Of a stretch of 64,000 nt of DNA, positions 9,401 through 19,669 are shown piece after piece. The stretch comes from Streptomyces sp. NBC_00162. GTDB lineage: Bacteria; Actinomycetota; Actinomycetes; Streptomycetales; Streptomycetaceae. A program made the position numbers and the translations under genes. The stretch covers positions 2,666,001-2,730,000 of the forward strand of contig NZ_CP102509.1 in NCBI RefSeq assembly GCF_024611995.1, given 5' to 3'. Position 1 is the stretch's first letter; the number at the start of each line of letters is the position of its first letter. Below the pieces are notes generated by a model. That model made no database searches and was not told the origin of the DNA. It saw only the letters and a list, made by a program, of their open reading frames with translations.

Positions 9401-12400
9401 GAAGGCGTTCGCCGCGCCGTAGTTGCCCTGACCGGCCGATCCGAACACGCCCGAGGCGGACGAGAACACGACGAACGCGTCGAGGTCCAGGCCGCGGGTC
9501 AGCTCGTCGAGGTGGCGCACCGCGTCCACCTTCGGCGCGAACACCCTCGCCAGCCGCTCCGGGGTCTGCGCCGCGATCACACCGTCATCGAGCACACCCG
9601 CGGTGTGCACCACACCGGTCAGGGGGTGCTCGGCCGGGACCGAAGCCAGCAGGGACTGCACCTGGGCCCGGTCGGACACGTCACAGGCCGCCACGGACAC
9701 CGCGGCACCCTGCTCGGTCAGCTCGGCGACCAGGTCCGCCATGCCCTCGGCATCCGCACCGCGACGGCTGGCCAGCACCAGACTCCGTACACCGTGCCGG
9801 ATGACCAGATGACGGGCCACCAGGGCACCCAACGAACCGGCGCCGGTCACCAGGACCGTGCCTTCCGGTCCGAACACCACCGGAGCGTCCGGGGTCTGAG
9901 CGGCGGTGCGCGCGAGCCGGGGAACCGACAGCACCGTGCCGCGGGCCGCGACCTGCGGCTCGCCACTGGCCAGCACCGCGCCCAGCACCGGCTCCACATC
10001 GCCTTCGCCGGTGGGATCGGCGTCGATCAGGATGATCCGCTCGGGGTTCTCGGCCTGGGCGGCACGCACCAGACCCCACACCGCCGAACCGGCCGGGTCG
10101 CTCACCGTGCCGTCACCGGCAGGCACCGCGCCGCGGGTCACCACGACCAGCCGCGACTCCTCCAGCCCCGTCCCGGTCAGCCACGCCTGCACCACTCCCA
10201 ACACACGGGAGGTCAACGCCAGGACCGCGTCCTCACCGTCAGCGCTGCCCACGGCCTCCAGGAGCGCCACCGCGGGGACTTCCGCGCCCTCGGCCAGAGC
10301 CACCACGTCATCGGCGACGGACACCGGCGCCCACGACGGCGACGGCTCCGTCCCCTGAAGCGCGGGCAGTTCGGTCCACTCCACCTGGAAGAGCGAGTTG
10401 GCGGTCACGGTGTCCGCCGCCGTCTCCAGCTGCTCGGCCGACACCGGCCGGGACACCAGCGAGTCCAGCGTCACGACCAGGCCACCGGCCTCGTCCGCCG
10501 CCGTCAGCGACACGGCACCGGGCCCGCCGGGCGCCATGCGCACCCGCAGCGCCGTGGCACCCGCGGCGTGCAGCTCCAGCCCGTTCCAAGCGAACGGCAG
10601 CACCGGCCGCCCGGATTCCTCGCCCGTCGTGCCCGTCGCAGCGCCGAACATGCCGGTGTGCAGGGCAGCGTCCAGCAGCGCGGGGTGGATGCCGTACCTG
10701 GCGGCTTCCTTGCGGTGTTCCTCGGGCAGGGAGGCCTCGGCGAAGAGTTCCTCACCGCGCCGCCACACCGCGCGCAAGCCCTGGAACACCGGACCGTAGC
10801 CGTAACCGCTCTCGACCAGGCCGGCGTAGAAGTCCCCGACCTCGACCGGCTGTGCACCGGCCGGCGGCCAGGCGGTGAAGTCGAACCGGGTACCGCTGCC
10901 ACCGGCCTGGGAGGTGGCCGACAGCATGCCGGTGGCGTGCCGCGCCCACGTGTCCGCGCCGCCGTCGTCGATCAGGTCCTCGCGCTGGGAGTACACGTCC
11001 ACCGTGCGCGAGCCGTTCGCGCCCGCACTGCCGACCGCGACCAGTACCCGTACGCCGCCGTGCTCGGGCACCACCAGCGGCGCTTCGATCACGAGCTCTT
11101 CCAGGACCCCGCACCCGACCTCGTCACCGGCCCGTACCGACAGCTCCACGAGCCCGGTGCCCGCGACGAGCACGACACCGCCGACCCTGTGATCGGCCAG
11201 CCAGGGGTGCGTGCGCAGCGACAGCCGCGAGGTGAAGACCAGCCCGTCCGACTGCGGCAGCCGCACCACGGCTCCCAGCAGCGGATGATCGGCGGTCGTC
11301 TGTCCCAACGAGGCGGCGTCCGTCGCCTGCCCGGCCGGCTCGAGCCAGTAGTGCTGGTGGTCGAAGGCGTACGTCGGCAGGTCCGCCCACGCGGGCCCCG
11401 CCGTCCGCGGCAGCACACCGCTCCAGTCCACGGCCACACCGCGGACGAACAGCTCGGCCACCGAAGTCAGCAGCGTCTGCTCCTCCGGGCGGCCGTCGCG
11501 CAGGGCGGCGATGCATGCCACTTCGGCGTCCGCGGCGGTGGCCGTCTCCTCCACCAGGCCGGTCAGGGCCGCCCCCGGACCCAGTTCGACGAACAGCGTG
11601 CCGCCGTACTCCACCGCGGCCGCGATCCCCTCGGCGAACCGCACCGGCCGGCGCACGTGCCCGGCCCAGTACTGCGGGTCGGCGAGCTCACCGGGCTCGG
11701 CCAGCCGCCCGGTCACGTTCGAGACCACCGGAATCGCCGGCGTCTGCCACGCGACCCCGGTCAGCTCCGCGGCGAACTCGGCCAGCATCGGCTCCATCCG
11801 CAGCGAATGGAACGCGTGCGAGACCGCCAGCCGCTTCGTCTTGTGTCCCCGCTCCCGCATCCGGTCGGCCGCGGTGAGGACCACCGCCTCCTCACCGGAG
11901 AGGACCACCGAGGACGGGCCGTTGACCGCCGCGATCTCCACGCCCTCGCCCAGCAGCCCGGCGACCTCTTCCTCGGTCGCCGCCACCGCGACCATCGCCC
12001 CGCCGGGCGGCAGCGCCTGCATCAGCCGGCCCCGGGCCGCGACCACCCGCGCCGCGTCCTGCAGCGACAGCGCGCCCGCCGCGTACGCGGCGGTGATCTC
12101 GCCGACCGAGTGGCCGATCACCACGTCCGGCCGCACGCCCCAGGACTCCACCAGCCGGAACAGTGCGCTCTCCACGGCGAACAGGCCCGCCTGCGTGAAC
12201 ACCGTCTGGTTGAGGAGTTCGGCACTGCCGGGCACCCGGCCCAGCACCACGTCGCGTACCGGGTGGTCGACCCACCCGGCCAGACGCGCGTCCAGCTGCT
12301 CGCACGCCTCGTCCAGTGCCTGCGCGAACACCGGGTACCGGTCGTACAGCTCCTGGCCCATGCCCACGCGCTGCGAGCCCTGGCCCGGGAACACCCACAC

Positions 12401-14095
12401 GACCTTGTCCGGCGCACCGGAAACGGCCGCGCTGCCGGACACCACACCGGGCGCGCTCTCGCCCCGTGCCAGCGCCTGCAGCCCGGCCAGCGCCTCCTGG
12501 TCCGAGCCGCCCACGACCACCGCGCGCTCGCCCAGCAGGGCACGGCCCGACACCAGCGCGCCGGCCACGCCCGCCAGCGGCACCTCGTCGGCGGCAGTCT
12601 CCAGGTACGAAGCCAGGCGCCCGGCCTGACCGGCCAGGGAACCGGCGCTCCGCGCCGACACCACCAACGGCACCACACCCGCGGGAGCCGACTCCGCCGG
12701 GACGGACTCCGCCTCCTCGGCGGGCGCCTCTTCCAGAATCACGTGCGCGTTCGTGCCACTGACACCGAACGAGGACACACCGGCGCGGCGCGGACGGCCG
12801 TTCTGCGGCCACTCGCGCGCCTCGGTCAGCAGCTCCACGGCGCCCTCGGTCCAGTCCACCTGCGTCGTGGGCTTCTCCACGTGCAGCGTGGGGGGCATGA
12901 CGCCGTGCCGGATCGCCTGCACCATCTTGATCACACCGGCCACACCCGCGGCGGCCTGCGTGTGACCGATGTTCGACTTCAGCGAGCCCAGCCACAACGG
13001 CTGCTCCGGCTCCCGGCCCTGGCCGTAGGTCGCCAGCAGCGCCTGCGCCTCGATCGGGTCACCCAGGGCCGTACCGGTCCCGTGGGCCTCCACCACATCC
13101 ACATCCGCCGCGACCAGCCCGGCGTTGGCCAGCGCCTTGCGGATCACCCGCTGCTGCGAGGGACCGTTCGGCGCGGTCAGGCCGTTGGAAGCGCCGTCCT
13201 GGTTCACGGCACTGCTGCGCAGCACCGCGAGCACCTGGTGCCCGCGCTCGCGCGCCACCGACAGCCGCTCCAGCACCAGCACGCCGACGCCCTCGGCCCA
13301 GCCCGTGCCGTCCGCGCCGTCCGCGAACGCCCTGCAGCGTCCGTCGCCCGCCAGTACCCGCTGCCGGGAGAACGCCACGAAGGTGCCGGGCGTCGCCATG
13401 ACCGTCGCGCCGCCGGCGAGCGCCATCGAGCACTCGCCCTGGCGCAGGGCCTGCGCGGCCAGGTGCATCGTCACCAGCGAGGACGAACACGCGGTGTCCA
13501 CCGTGACCGCCGGGCCCTCGAGGCCGAGTACGTACGACACCCGGCCCGACGCCACGCTCGACGCCCCGCCCGTGCCCGCGAAGCCCTCCAGCTCCGGCGG
13601 AATCGCACCGACACCGGCCCCGTATCCCTGGGTGAACACCCCGGAGAACACGCCGACATCGGTGCCCTTCAGCGAGACCGGGTCGATACCGGCGCCCTCG
13701 AGCGCCTCCCACGAGGTCTCCAGCAGCAGGCGCTGCTGCGGATCCATCACCACCGCCTCGCGCGGGGAAATTCCGAAGAACCCCGCGTCGAAGCGCCCCG
13801 CACCCTGAAGGAACCCACCCTGATCGGTGTAAGAGGTACCCGCGTGGTCGGGGTCCGGGTCGAACAGACCCTCCAGGTCCCATCCACGGTCTTCGGGGAA
13901 GGACGACATCGCGTCCCGGCCCTCGGACACCAAGCGCCACAAGTCCTCCGGCCCCGTCACGCCACCCGGGAACCGGCACGCCATTCCGACGATCGCGATC
14001 GGCTCATCGGCATGGGATGAGCCCTGCTGACGCAGGGTGTGCAACTCGGTCGTGACGCGCTTGAGGTACTTGAGGAGTTTTTCGTCCGTGGCCAT
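3446..14095 (-). CDS. rifE-like: Type I modular PKS, extension modules 9 and 10 (terminal)
   Basis: 3549 residues. The N-terminal docking helix LLKYLKRVTTELH is followed by two KS-AT-DH-KR-ACP modules. Module 9: KS from about 29, malonyl-type AT (GHSVGE near 659, HAFHS), DH near 965, KR near 1410, ACP (GFDSL) near 1723. Module 10: KS near 1786, methylmalonyl-type AT (GHSQGE near 2406, YASH), DH near 2721, KR near 3176, ACP near 3492. The C-terminus ends shortly after the ACP without a thioesterase. DH9 reads HRVGGVVLVA, with Ala for the usual Pro; DH10 has an intact HRVRGVVLVP. Both KRs keep Ser, Tyr and Asn but have one residue fewer at the glycine motif (VTGAGSLG, VSGAGSLG). LDD occurs in KR9 and TDD in KR10. 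By rifamycin logic these modules build the conjugated diene next to the amide. ATG follows AAGGA; the amide synthase lies 16 bp downstream. Confidence 0.94.
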   Translation of the reverse strand: MATDEKLLKYLKRVTTELHTLRQQGSSHADEPIAIVGMACRFPGGVTGPEDLWRLVSEGRDAMSSFPEDRGWDLEGLFDPDPDHAGTSYTDQGGFLQGAGRFDAGFFGISPREAVVMDPQQRLLLETSWEALEGAGIDPVSLKGTDVGVFSGVFTQGYGAGVGAIPPELEGFAGTGGASSVASGRVSYVLGLEGPAVTVDTACSSSLVTMHLAAQALRQGECSMALAGGATVMATPGTFVAFSRQRVLAGDGRCRAFADGADGTGWAEGVGVLVLERLSVARERGHQVLAVLRSSAVNQDGASNGLTAPNGPSQQRVIRKALANAGLVAADVDVVEAHGTGTALGDPIEAQALLATYGQGREPEQPLWLGSLKSNIGHTQAAAGVAGVIKMVQAIRHGVMPPTLHVEKPTTQVDWTEGAVELLTEAREWPQNGRPRRAGVSSFGVSGTNAHVILEEAPAEEAESVPAESAPAGVVPLVVSARSAGSLAGQAGRLASYLETAADEVPLAGVAGALVSGRALLGERAVVVGGSDQEALAGLQALARGESAPGVVSGSAAVSGAPDKVVWVFPGQGSQRVGMGQELYDRYPVFAQALDEACEQLDARLAGWVDHPVRDVVLGRVPGSAELLNQTVFTQAGLFAVESALFRLVESWGVRPDVVIGHSVGEITAAYAAGALSLQDAARVVAARGRLMQALPPGGAMVAVAATEEEVAGLLGEGVEIAAVNGPSSVVLSGEEAVVLTAADRMRERGHKTKRLAVSHAFHSLRMEPMLAEFAAELTGVAWQTPAIPVVSNVTGRLAEPGELADPQYWAGHVRRPVRFAEGIAAAVEYGGTLFVELGPGAALTGLVEETATAADAEVACIAALRDGRPEEQTLLTSVAELFVRGVAVDWSGVLPRTAGPAWADLPTYAFDHQHYWLEPAGQATDAASLGQTTADHPLLGAVVRLPQSDGLVFTSRLSLRTHPWLADHRVGGVVLVAGTGLVELSVRAGDEVGCGVLEELVIEAPLVVPEHGGVRVLVAVGSAGANGSRTVDVYSQREDLIDDGGADTWARHATGMLSATSQAGGSGTRFDFTAWPPAGAQPVEVGDFYAGLVESGYGYGPVFQGLRAVWRRGEELFAEASLPEEHRKEAARYGIHPALLDAALHTGMFGAATGTTGEESGRPVLPFAWNGLELHAAGATALRVRMAPGGPGAVSLTAADEAGGLVVTLDSLVSRPVSAEQLETAADTVTANSLFQVEWTELPALQGTEPSPSWAPVSVADDVVALAEGAEVPAVALLEAVGSADGEDAVLALTSRVLGVVQAWLTGTGLEESRLVVVTRGAVPAGDGTVSDPAGSAVWGLVRAAQAENPERIILIDADPTGEGDVEPVLGAVLASGEPQVAARGTVLSVPRLARTAAQTPDAPVVFGPEGTVLVTGAGSLGALVARHLVIRHGVRSLVLASRRGADAEGMADLVAELTEQGAAVSVAACDVSDRAQVQSLLASVPAEHPLTGVVHTAGVLDDGVIAAQTPERLARVFAPKVDAVRHLDELTRGLDLDAFVVFSSASGVFGSAGQGNYGAANAFLDGLVAGRRAAGLPGLSLAWGLWEQINGMTAHLSGADQARMNRGGVQAISAVEGMELFDAAVASGQALVVPVKLDLRSVRADAAAGAGVPPLMRGLVRAGRQLARAASAGEGGLARRLAGLSAAEQEALLLDLVRAQVALVLGHTGPGGVGAETAFKDAGFDSLISVELRNRLREETGLKLPATLVFDYPTPLALARYLRDELGDTVADAPASAVAVAADPDEPIAIVGMACRLPGGVTDPEGLWRLVSEGREGMSAFPDDRGWDLDGLFDSDPESTGTSYTTQGGFLRGAGLFDPVFFGISPREALAMDPQQRVLLETSWEAMEQAGIDPASMKGTDVGVFSGVSSQGYGAGAGEAPELEGFAATASAASVASGRVSYVFGFEGPAVTIDTACSSSLVAMHLAAQALRQGECSMALAGGATVMASPGTFVEFSRQRGLARDGRCKSYADGADGTGWAEGVGVVALERLSVARERGHRVLAVLRGSAVNQDGASNGLTAPNGPSQQRVIRRALDSAGLSPSDVDVVEGHGTGTSLGDPIEAQALLATYGRDRNPEQPLWLGSLKSNIGHSQAAAGVASVIKMVQALRHGVMPPTLHVDEPTSQVDWSAGAVELLTEARDWPQNGRPRRAGVSSFGISGTNAHLILEEAPAESAEPVSEEQAPAGAVPLVISARSAGSLSRQAGRLAEFVEGADGVSLAGVAGALVSDRAVFGERAVIVAGSAQEALSGLEALARGESTAGVVSGSAGSGAPGKVVWVFPGQGSQWAGMGRELLDSSPVFAERIAECAAALEPFVDWSLIDVLRGETEPELIERVDVLQPASFAVMVGLAAVWSSLGVKPDAVLGHSQGEIAAACVSGALSLEDAARVVAQRSQVIASELAGRGGMASVALSADEAVARIQPWADRVEVAAINGPSSVVIAGDAQALDEALEALSAEGVRVRRVAVDYASHTRHVEDIRDALAEELAGVGALAPNVPFYSTVTGTWVEDAAVLDGEYWYRNLRGQVGFGPAVAALLEQGHRVFVEVSAHPVLVQPITETADDTDTDTDAVVTGSLRREDGGPRRLLASMAELFVRGVAVDWSAVLPQTATSGRVDLPTYAFDHQHYWLQPAGQPTDATSLGLAGADHPMLGAVVQLPHSDGFIFTSRLALRTHPWLADHRVRGVVLVPGTGLVELAVRAGDEAGCGVLEELVIEAPLVVPEHGGVRVQVVVGGPRENGSRTVDVYSQREDAAGQGGTDTWTRHATGMLAVTVRANGSGTGFDFAAWPPAGAKQVDISSGYGQLAEVGYGYGPAFKGVQAVWRRGEELFAEVALPEEHRKEAEKFGIHPALLDAALHSAMLTAAAAAADGNIEGEEDDQELQLPFAWNGLELYAAGASVLRVRIARNEDDAMSFQAADETGGLVVTMDSLVGRVVSTEQLETAAGTPGADALFQVKWNELPLTQGTEPAPSWVAVTTAEQVATLADDVESGAVAPAMAVMEAVGGSTEGEDAVLGLACQVLEVVQCWLAGTGLEESRLVVATRGAVPAGDGAVTDPAGAAVWGLVRAAQAENPDRIILLDTDPTAEGDVEQALAAVLASGEPQVAVRGRALSVPRLARVADQAPDVPAVFGPEGTVLVSGAGSLGGLVARHLVSRHGVRHLMLASRRGPDAEGMAELVAELTEQGAAVSAVACDVSDRAQVEALLASVPAEHRLTGVVHTAGVTDDGVIGMLTPERLARVFAPKVDAVRHLDELTRGLDLDAFVVYSSVSAVFMGAGSGSYAAANAFLDGLMAGRRAAGLPGLSLAWGLWEQTNGMAEHIDDLTRNRMNRRGGLLPITPAEGMELFDAAVGSGHALLVPVKLDLRTLRTQAAAGGGVPHLLRGLVRAGRQQVQAAGASEDPRQLSERLAGLSAADQAKVLLDLVRAQVAAVLGYSPTYHFDANQGLFEIGFDSLTAIELRNRLRNITETKLSPNLVFDYPTPGLLAGYLHELMCGDEAARPVAISV
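6261..6281 (-). repeat. Hexanucleotide microsatellite in the module 10 AT-DH linker
   Basis: Three and a half copies of TCGGTG stand in tandem. They encode an alternating Thr-Asp run (DDTDTDTD) in the linker just after the AT domain, whose sequence and length vary between modules. The unit is a multiple of three, so slippage would change linker length without a frameshift. No function is claimed. Confidence 0.7.
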
Positions 14096-14146
14096 TCTTT
14101 AGTCCTTACGAAGATTTGATGGAACCGCAAAGCCTTGAACTGGGTT

Positions 14147-17100
14147 TCAGATGAGCCCGAATTCACCATCGATGAAGTCGAAGATTTCATCGGCGGACGC
14201 GGATTCCAGCTGCTCCGCCACCGTGGAGGCGTCCGCCGCCTCGAGCACTCCGTTGCACCTGGCCACCAAACCCTGAAGGCGCAGCGCGATAGTGGATTTC
14301 TGGTCGAGGCGCAATCCAGTGATCAGCGACTCAACGTCTTCGATCTTCGCGTTCACACGAGAAAGCACGTCATCGCTGGTACCGAGCTCGTCGCGTAGGT
14401 ACCTGGCGATGGTCAGCGGGGTGGGGTAGTCGAAGACCAGCGTGGCCGGCAGCTTCAGACCGGTCGCCTCGCGCAGCCGGTTGCGCAGTTCCACCGACGT
14501 GAGCGAGTCGAACCCGGTGTCCTTGAACGCCATCTCCGCCCGGACGCTTTCCGGCCCGGCATGCCCGAGCACGACCGCGACCTGAGTACGCACCACGTCG
14601 AGGAGCAGTGCCTCCTGCTCCGCCACGGTGAGTCCGGCCAGGCGACCGACCAGCCCGCCGTCCGTGGCGGATGCCGCCTGCGCAACCTGACGGCCGGCCC
14701 GTACCAGGCCCCGCATCAGGTGCGGGACTCCCGCACCGGCCGCGGCCTGCGTGCGCAGCGTCCGCAGGTCCAGGTTGACCGGCACCAGCAGCGCCTCCCC
14801 GGACGCCGCAGCGGCATCGAACAGCTCCATGCCCTCCGCTGCCGTCATCGCCTGCACACCACCGCGGCTCGCACGCGCCTGGTCGGCCCCGCCCAGGTGA
14901 GCGGTCATGCCGGTGGCCTGCTCCCACAGACCCCAGGCGAGCGACTGCCCGGGCAGGCCCGCCGCCCGACGGCGGGCCATCAGCCCGTCGAGGAAGGCGT
15001 TCGCCGCGCCGTAGTTGCCCTGACCGGCCGATCCGAACACGCCCGAGGCGGACGAGAACACGACGAACGCGTCGAGGTCCAGGCCGCGGGTCAGCGCATC
15101 GAGGTGCCGTACCGCGTCCACCTTGGGCGCGAACACCCTCGCCAGCCGCTCCGGGGTCTGCGCCGCGATCACACCGTCATCGAGCACACCCGCGGTGTGT
15201 ACGACACCGGCCAGGGGGTGCTCGGCCGGGACCGAGGCCAGCAGGGACTGCACCTGGGCCCGGTCGGACACGTCACAGGCCACTGCCGACACCCCGGCAC
15301 CCTGCTCGGTCAGCTCGGCGACCAGGTCCGCCATACCTTCGGCATCGGGACCCTTACGGCTGGCCAGCACCAGACTGCGCACGCCGTGCCGGATGACCAG
15401 GTGACGGGCCACCAGGGCACCCAACGCGCCGGCACCCGAGACCAGGACGGTGCCTTCCGGTCCGAACACCGCGGGGGCGTCCGGGACTTCGCCGCCGGCC
15501 CGGACGAGCCGGGGGACGGAGAGGGCCGTTCCGCGCACCGCGACCTGAGGCTCGCCGCTGGCCAGCACCGAACTCAGAACGAGCTCGAGATTGCCTTCGG
15601 CGGCGGGATCGGTGTCGATCAGGACGATCCGGTCGGGGTTTTCGACCTGAGTGGCACGCACCAGACCCCATACCGCCGATCCGGCCGGATCGGTCACCGC
15701 GCCGTCGGCGCCGGCGGGAACCGCGCCACGCGTCGCGACGACCAGCCGCGACTCCTCCAGTCCGGTCCCGGCCAGCCACGCCTGCACGACCTCCAGCACC
15801 CGGGAGGTCAACGCCAGTACGGCATCCTCGGTGTCACCGCCGACCGCCTCCAGGACCGCCACCGCCGGCACGCCGACGCTCTCGGCCAGAGCCGACACAT
15901 CGTCAGCGGCGGACACCGGCACCCACGACGGCGAGGGCTCCACACCCTGACCCGGGGACAGCTCGGTCCACTCCACCCCGAACAGCGAATCGGCAACCGC
16001 CGTCTCCAACTGGTCGACGGACACCGCCCGGGACACCACCGAGTCCATCGTCAGGACCAGGCCGCCGGTCTCGTCGGCAGCCTCGACCGACAGCGCATCC
16101 GCGCCGACCGGGGCCAGCCGCACCCGCAGCGCCGAGGCACCCACGGCGTGCAGCACCAGCCCTTTCCAGTCCAGCGGCTGCCGCACCGGCTGCCCGGATT
16201 CCTCCGCTGCCGTGCCCGCCTGAAGCGCCGCGTCCAGCAGCGCCGGGTGGATACCGAACCTGCCGGCCTCCTTGCGCTGCTCCTCGGACAGGGCGACCTC
16301 GGCGAAGACCTCCTCGCCGCGCAACCACACCGCCCGCACGCCCTGGAACGCCGGACCGTACGCGTAGCCACGCTCGACCAGACCGGCGTAGAAGTCCCCG
16401 GCCTCGACCGGCTGCGCACCGGCAGGCGGCCAGGCGGCGAAGTCGAACCCGGTACCGGCGCCACCCGCGTGGGCCGATTCCGACAGCACACCGGTGGCAT
16501 GCCGCGTCCACACGTCCGCCCCGGCAGCGTCCTCGAGCTGGGAGTAGACCTCGACGGTCCGCGAGCCGTTCTCACCCGGACCGCCGACCGCGATCTGTAC
16601 GCGTACGCCTCCGTGCTCGGGCACCACCAGCGGCGTCTCGATCACGAGTTCTTCCAGGGCGCCATTGCCGAACTCGTCGCCGGCGCGCACCGCGAGGTCG
16701 ACGTACACCGCGCCGGGGACGATCACCGCGCCGCCGACCGTGTGATCGGCCAGCCAGGGGTGCGTCCGCAGCGACAGCCTCGAGGTGAAGACCAGGCCGT
16801 CGGACTGCGGCAGCTGCACCGCTGCGCCCAACAGCGGGTGATCGGACCCGACGAGTCCCAGCGAGGCCGCGTCGGTGGCCGACTCGGCCGGCTGGAGCCA
16901 GTAGTGCTGGTGGTCGAAGGCGTAGGTCGGCAGGTCCACTCGCGCCGCCGTCTCCGGCAGCACGGCGCTCCAGTCCACCGCGACACCGCGGACGAACAGC
17001 TCGGCCATCGAGGCCAGCAGCCGTCGCAGACCGCCGTCCTCACGCCGCAGCGAACCCGTCACCACGGCATCGGTCTCGGCGGTATCGACGGTCTCGGTGA

Positions 17101-19660
17101 TCGGCTGGACCAGCACCGGATGGGCACTGACCTCCACGAACACCCCGTGACCCTGCTCGAGCAGCGCCACCACCGCCGGGCCGAAGCCCACCTGTGCACG
17201 CAGGTTCCGGTACCAGTACCCGCCGTCCAGGACATCGGCGTCCTCGACCCAGGTACCGGTGACGGTCGAGTAGAACGGCACCTTCGGGGCCAGAGCGCCG
17301 ACCCCGGCCAATGCCTCGGCCAGCGTGGCCCGGATGTCCTCCACATGACGGGTGTGCGAGGCGTAGTCCACCGCAACCCGACGCACCCGGACACCCTCAC
17401 CGGACAGCGCCTCCAGCGCCTCGTCCAACGCCTGCGCGTCACCGGCGATCACCACGGAGGACGGCCCGTTGACCGCCGCGACCTCGACACGGTCCGCCCA
17501 CGGCTGGATCCGCGCGACCGCCTCGTCCACGCTCAGCGCCACCGAAGCCATACCGCCACGGCCCGCCAGCTCCGACGCGATCACCTGACTGCGCAGCGCC
17601 ACCACACACGCCGCATCCTCCAGCGACAGCGCACCGGACACACACGCAGCCGCGATCTCACCCTGAGAGTGGCCGAGTACCGCGTCCGGCTTCACACCCA
17701 CGGACGACCACACCGCCGCCAGACCGACCATCACCGCGAAGCTCGCCGGCTGCAGTACGTCGACCCGCTCCATCAGCTCAGGCTCGACATCGCCACGCAG
17801 GACATCGATCAGCGACCAGTCCACCCACGGCTCCAGAGCAGCCGCACACTCCGCGATCCGCTCCGCGAACACCGGCGAGGAATCCATCAGTTCACGGCCC
17901 ATGCCCGCCCACTGCGAACCCTGACCCGGGAACACCCACACAACCTTGCCCAGCGCACCCGAACCAGCCGCGCTCCCGGACACCACACCAGGCAGGTTCT
18001 CGCCCCGTGCCAGCGCCTGCAGCCCTGCCAGTGCCTCCTGATCCGAGTCGGCGACGACCACCGCGCGGTCACCGAAGACCGAACGCTCCGACACCAGCGC
18101 CCCGGCCACGTCCGCCAGCGACACCCCATCGGCGCGCTCGACGAACGCCGCGAGGCGCTCCGCCTGACCCGCCAGGGAACCGGTACTCCGCGCCGAGACC
18201 ACCAACGGCACCACACCCGCAGGCGCCGCCGCCGTCGAGACGGACTCCGCCTCTTCGGCTGCCGGCACCGGCTCCTCGGGCGCCTCTTCCAAGATCAGGT
18301 GCGCGTTCGTACCGCTGATACCGAACGAGGAGACACCGGCCCGGCGCGGACGGCCGTTACGCGGCCAGTCCCGGGCTTCGGTCAGCAGCTCGACGGCACC
18401 TGCCGACCAGTCCACCTGAGTCGAGGGCGTGTCCACGTGCAGGGTTGCCGGGAGCAATCCGTGCCGCATTGCCTGCACCATCTTGATCACACCGGCCACA
18501 CCCGCGGCAGCCTGCGTATGACCGAGGTTCGACTTCGACGAACCCAGCCACAGCGGCTGCTCCGGGTCCCGGCCCCGCCCGTAGGTGGCCAGCAGCGCCT
18601 GCGCCTCGATCGGGTCGCCCAAGGTCGTCCCGGTTCCGTGACCCTCCACCGCGTCGACATCGGACGGGGAGAGCCCGGCGTTGGCCAGCGCCTTACGGAT
18701 GACCCGCTGCTGCGAGGGACCGTTGGGCGCGGTCAGGCCGTTCGACGCACCGTCCTGGTTCAGCGCACTGCCGCGTATCACGGCCAGCACGCGGTGCCCG
18801 CGCTCGCGCGCCACCGACAGCCGCTCCAGCAGCACCACGCCCACGCCCTCGGACAGCCCCATGCCGTCCGCGCCGTCCGCGTACGCCTTGCAGCGTCCGT
18901 CGGCAGCCAGGCCCCGCTGACGCGAGAACGCCATGAAGGTGCCGGGCGTCGCCATCACCATCGCACCGCTGGCCAGCGCCATCGAGCAGTCGCCCTGCCG
19001 CAGCGCCTGCGCGGCCAGGTGCATCGCCACCAGCGACGAAGAACACCCGGTGTCCACCGACACCGCAGGACCCTCGAAACCGAATACGTACGACACACGG
19101 CCCGAGGCCACACTCGACGCCGTCGCCGCGCCCGCGAAAGCCTCCAGCTCCGGCGCGACCGCTCCGCCACCGGTTCCGTAACCCTGGTTGGACACACCGG
19201 AGAACACCCCGACATCGGTGCCCTTCAGCGAGACCGGGTCGATGCCGGCGCCCTCCAGCACCTCCCAGGAGGTCTCCAGCAACAACCGCTGCTGGGGGTC
19301 CATCGCCAGCGCCTCACGCGGCGAGATCCCGAAGAACCCCGCGTCGAACAGCCCGGCCCCCCGTACGAAGCCACCCTCATTCGTGTAAGAGGTACCCGCG
19401 CTGTCGGGATCCGGGTCGATCAAAGCCTCCAGGTCCCAGCCGCGGTCGTCGGGCAACTCGGAGACGGTGTCGGCCCCGTCGACCACCAGCTTCCACAGGT
19501 CCTCGGGCGAGGACACACCACCCGGGTAGCGGCACGCCATGGAGACGATGGCGATCGGCTCCCGCGCCTGGTCCTCGACCTCGCGCAGCCGCTTGCGGGC
19601 ATCGCGGGCGTCGGCGATGGCCCTCTTGAGGTAGTCGCGGAGTTGTACCTCGTCAGCCAC
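14147..19660 (-). CDS. rifD-like: Type I modular PKS, extension module 8
   Basis: 1837 residues from a GTG at 19660, chosen because GGGAG lies at the right distance and the protein then begins with a standard docking helix, [19 protein letters not shown]. The frame is open 30 codons further up, but that stretch is proline-rich and unlike any PKS N-terminus. One module: KS near 33, AT near 660 with methylmalonyl signatures ([16 protein letters not shown]), DH near 971 ([10 protein letters not shown] intact), KR near 1401, ACP near 1715, then a C-terminal docking segment ending [13 protein letters not shown] carries DTGCSSS rather than DTACSSS. KR keeps LDD and the Tyr/Asn pair but has the shortened glycine motif VSGAGALG. 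Its AT region is almost identical in DNA to that of module 1. By rifamycin order it adds a propionate unit late in the ansa chain. Confidence 0.93.
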   Translation of the reverse strand: MADEVQLRDYLKRAIADARDARKRLREVEDQAREPIAIVSMACRYPGGVSSPEDLWKLVVDGADTVSELPDDRGWDLEALIDPDPDSAGTSYTNEGGFVRGAGLFDAGFFGISPREALAMDPQQRLLLETSWEVLEGAGIDPVSLKGTDVGVFSGVSNQGYGTGGGAVAPELEAFAGAATASSVASGRVSYVFGFEGPAVSVDTGCSSSLVAMHLAAQALRQGDCSMALASGAMVMATPGTFMAFSRQRGLAADGRCKAYADGADGMGLSEGVGVVLLERLSVARERGHRVLAVIRGSALNQDGASNGLTAPNGPSQQRVIRKALANAGLSPSDVDAVEGHGTGTTLGDPIEAQALLATYGRGRDPEQPLWLGSSKSNLGHTQAAAGVAGVIKMVQAMRHGLLPATLHVDTPSTQVDWSAGAVELLTEARDWPRNGRPRRAGVSSFGISGTNAHLILEEAPEEPVPAAEEAESVSTAAAPAGVVPLVVSARSTGSLAGQAERLAAFVERADGVSLADVAGALVSERSVFGDRAVVVADSDQEALAGLQALARGENLPGVVSGSAAGSGALGKVVWVFPGQGSQWAGMGRELMDSSPVFAERIAECAAALEPWVDWSLIDVLRGDVEPELMERVDVLQPASFAVMVGLAAVWSSVGVKPDAVLGHSQGEIAAACVSGALSLEDAACVVALRSQVIASELAGRGGMASVALSVDEAVARIQPWADRVEVAAVNGPSSVVIAGDAQALDEALEALSGEGVRVRRVAVDYASHTRHVEDIRATLAEALAGVGALAPKVPFYSTVTGTWVEDADVLDGGYWYRNLRAQVGFGPAVVALLEQGHGVFVEVSAHPVLVQPITETVDTAETDAVVTGSLRREDGGLRRLLASMAELFVRGVAVDWSAVLPETAARVDLPTYAFDHQHYWLQPAESATDAASLGLVGSDHPLLGAAVQLPQSDGLVFTSRLSLRTHPWLADHTVGGAVIVPGAVYVDLAVRAGDEFGNGALEELVIETPLVVPEHGGVRVQIAVGGPGENGSRTVEVYSQLEDAAGADVWTRHATGVLSESAHAGGAGTGFDFAAWPPAGAQPVEAGDFYAGLVERGYAYGPAFQGVRAVWLRGEEVFAEVALSEEQRKEAGRFGIHPALLDAALQAGTAAEESGQPVRQPLDWKGLVLHAVGASALRVRLAPVGADALSVEAADETGGLVLTMDSVVSRAVSVDQLETAVADSLFGVEWTELSPGQGVEPSPSWVPVSAADDVSALAESVGVPAVAVLEAVGGDTEDAVLALTSRVLEVVQAWLAGTGLEESRLVVATRGAVPAGADGAVTDPAGSAVWGLVRATQVENPDRIVLIDTDPAAEGNLELVLSSVLASGEPQVAVRGTALSVPRLVRAGGEVPDAPAVFGPEGTVLVSGAGALGALVARHLVIRHGVRSLVLASRKGPDAEGMADLVAELTEQGAGVSAVACDVSDRAQVQSLLASVPAEHPLAGVVHTAGVLDDGVIAAQTPERLARVFAPKVDAVRHLDALTRGLDLDAFVVFSSASGVFGSAGQGNYGAANAFLDGLMARRRAAGLPGQSLAWGLWEQATGMTAHLGGADQARASRGGVQAMTAAEGMELFDAAAASGEALLVPVNLDLRTLRTQAAAGAGVPHLMRGLVRAGRQVAQAASATDGGLVGRLAGLTVAEQEALLLDVVRTQVAVVLGHAGPESVRAEMAFKDTGFDSLTSVELRNRLREATGLKLPATLVFDYPTPLTIARYLRDELGTSDDVLSRVNAKIEDVESLITGLRLDQKSTIALRLQGLVARCNGVLEAADASTVAEQLESASADEIFDFIDGEFGLI

Positions 19661-19669
19661 TGAATTCAG

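Noticed and set aside
5321..14020. Very long plus-strand open frames (2899 codons here; others of 3286, 4101 and 5811 codons at 20765-30625, 30659-42964 and 42977-60412)
   Set aside because: They are antisense to the PKS genes, arise from strong GC bias at third codon positions, and encode repetitive Arg/His/Gln-rich sequence with no known domains.
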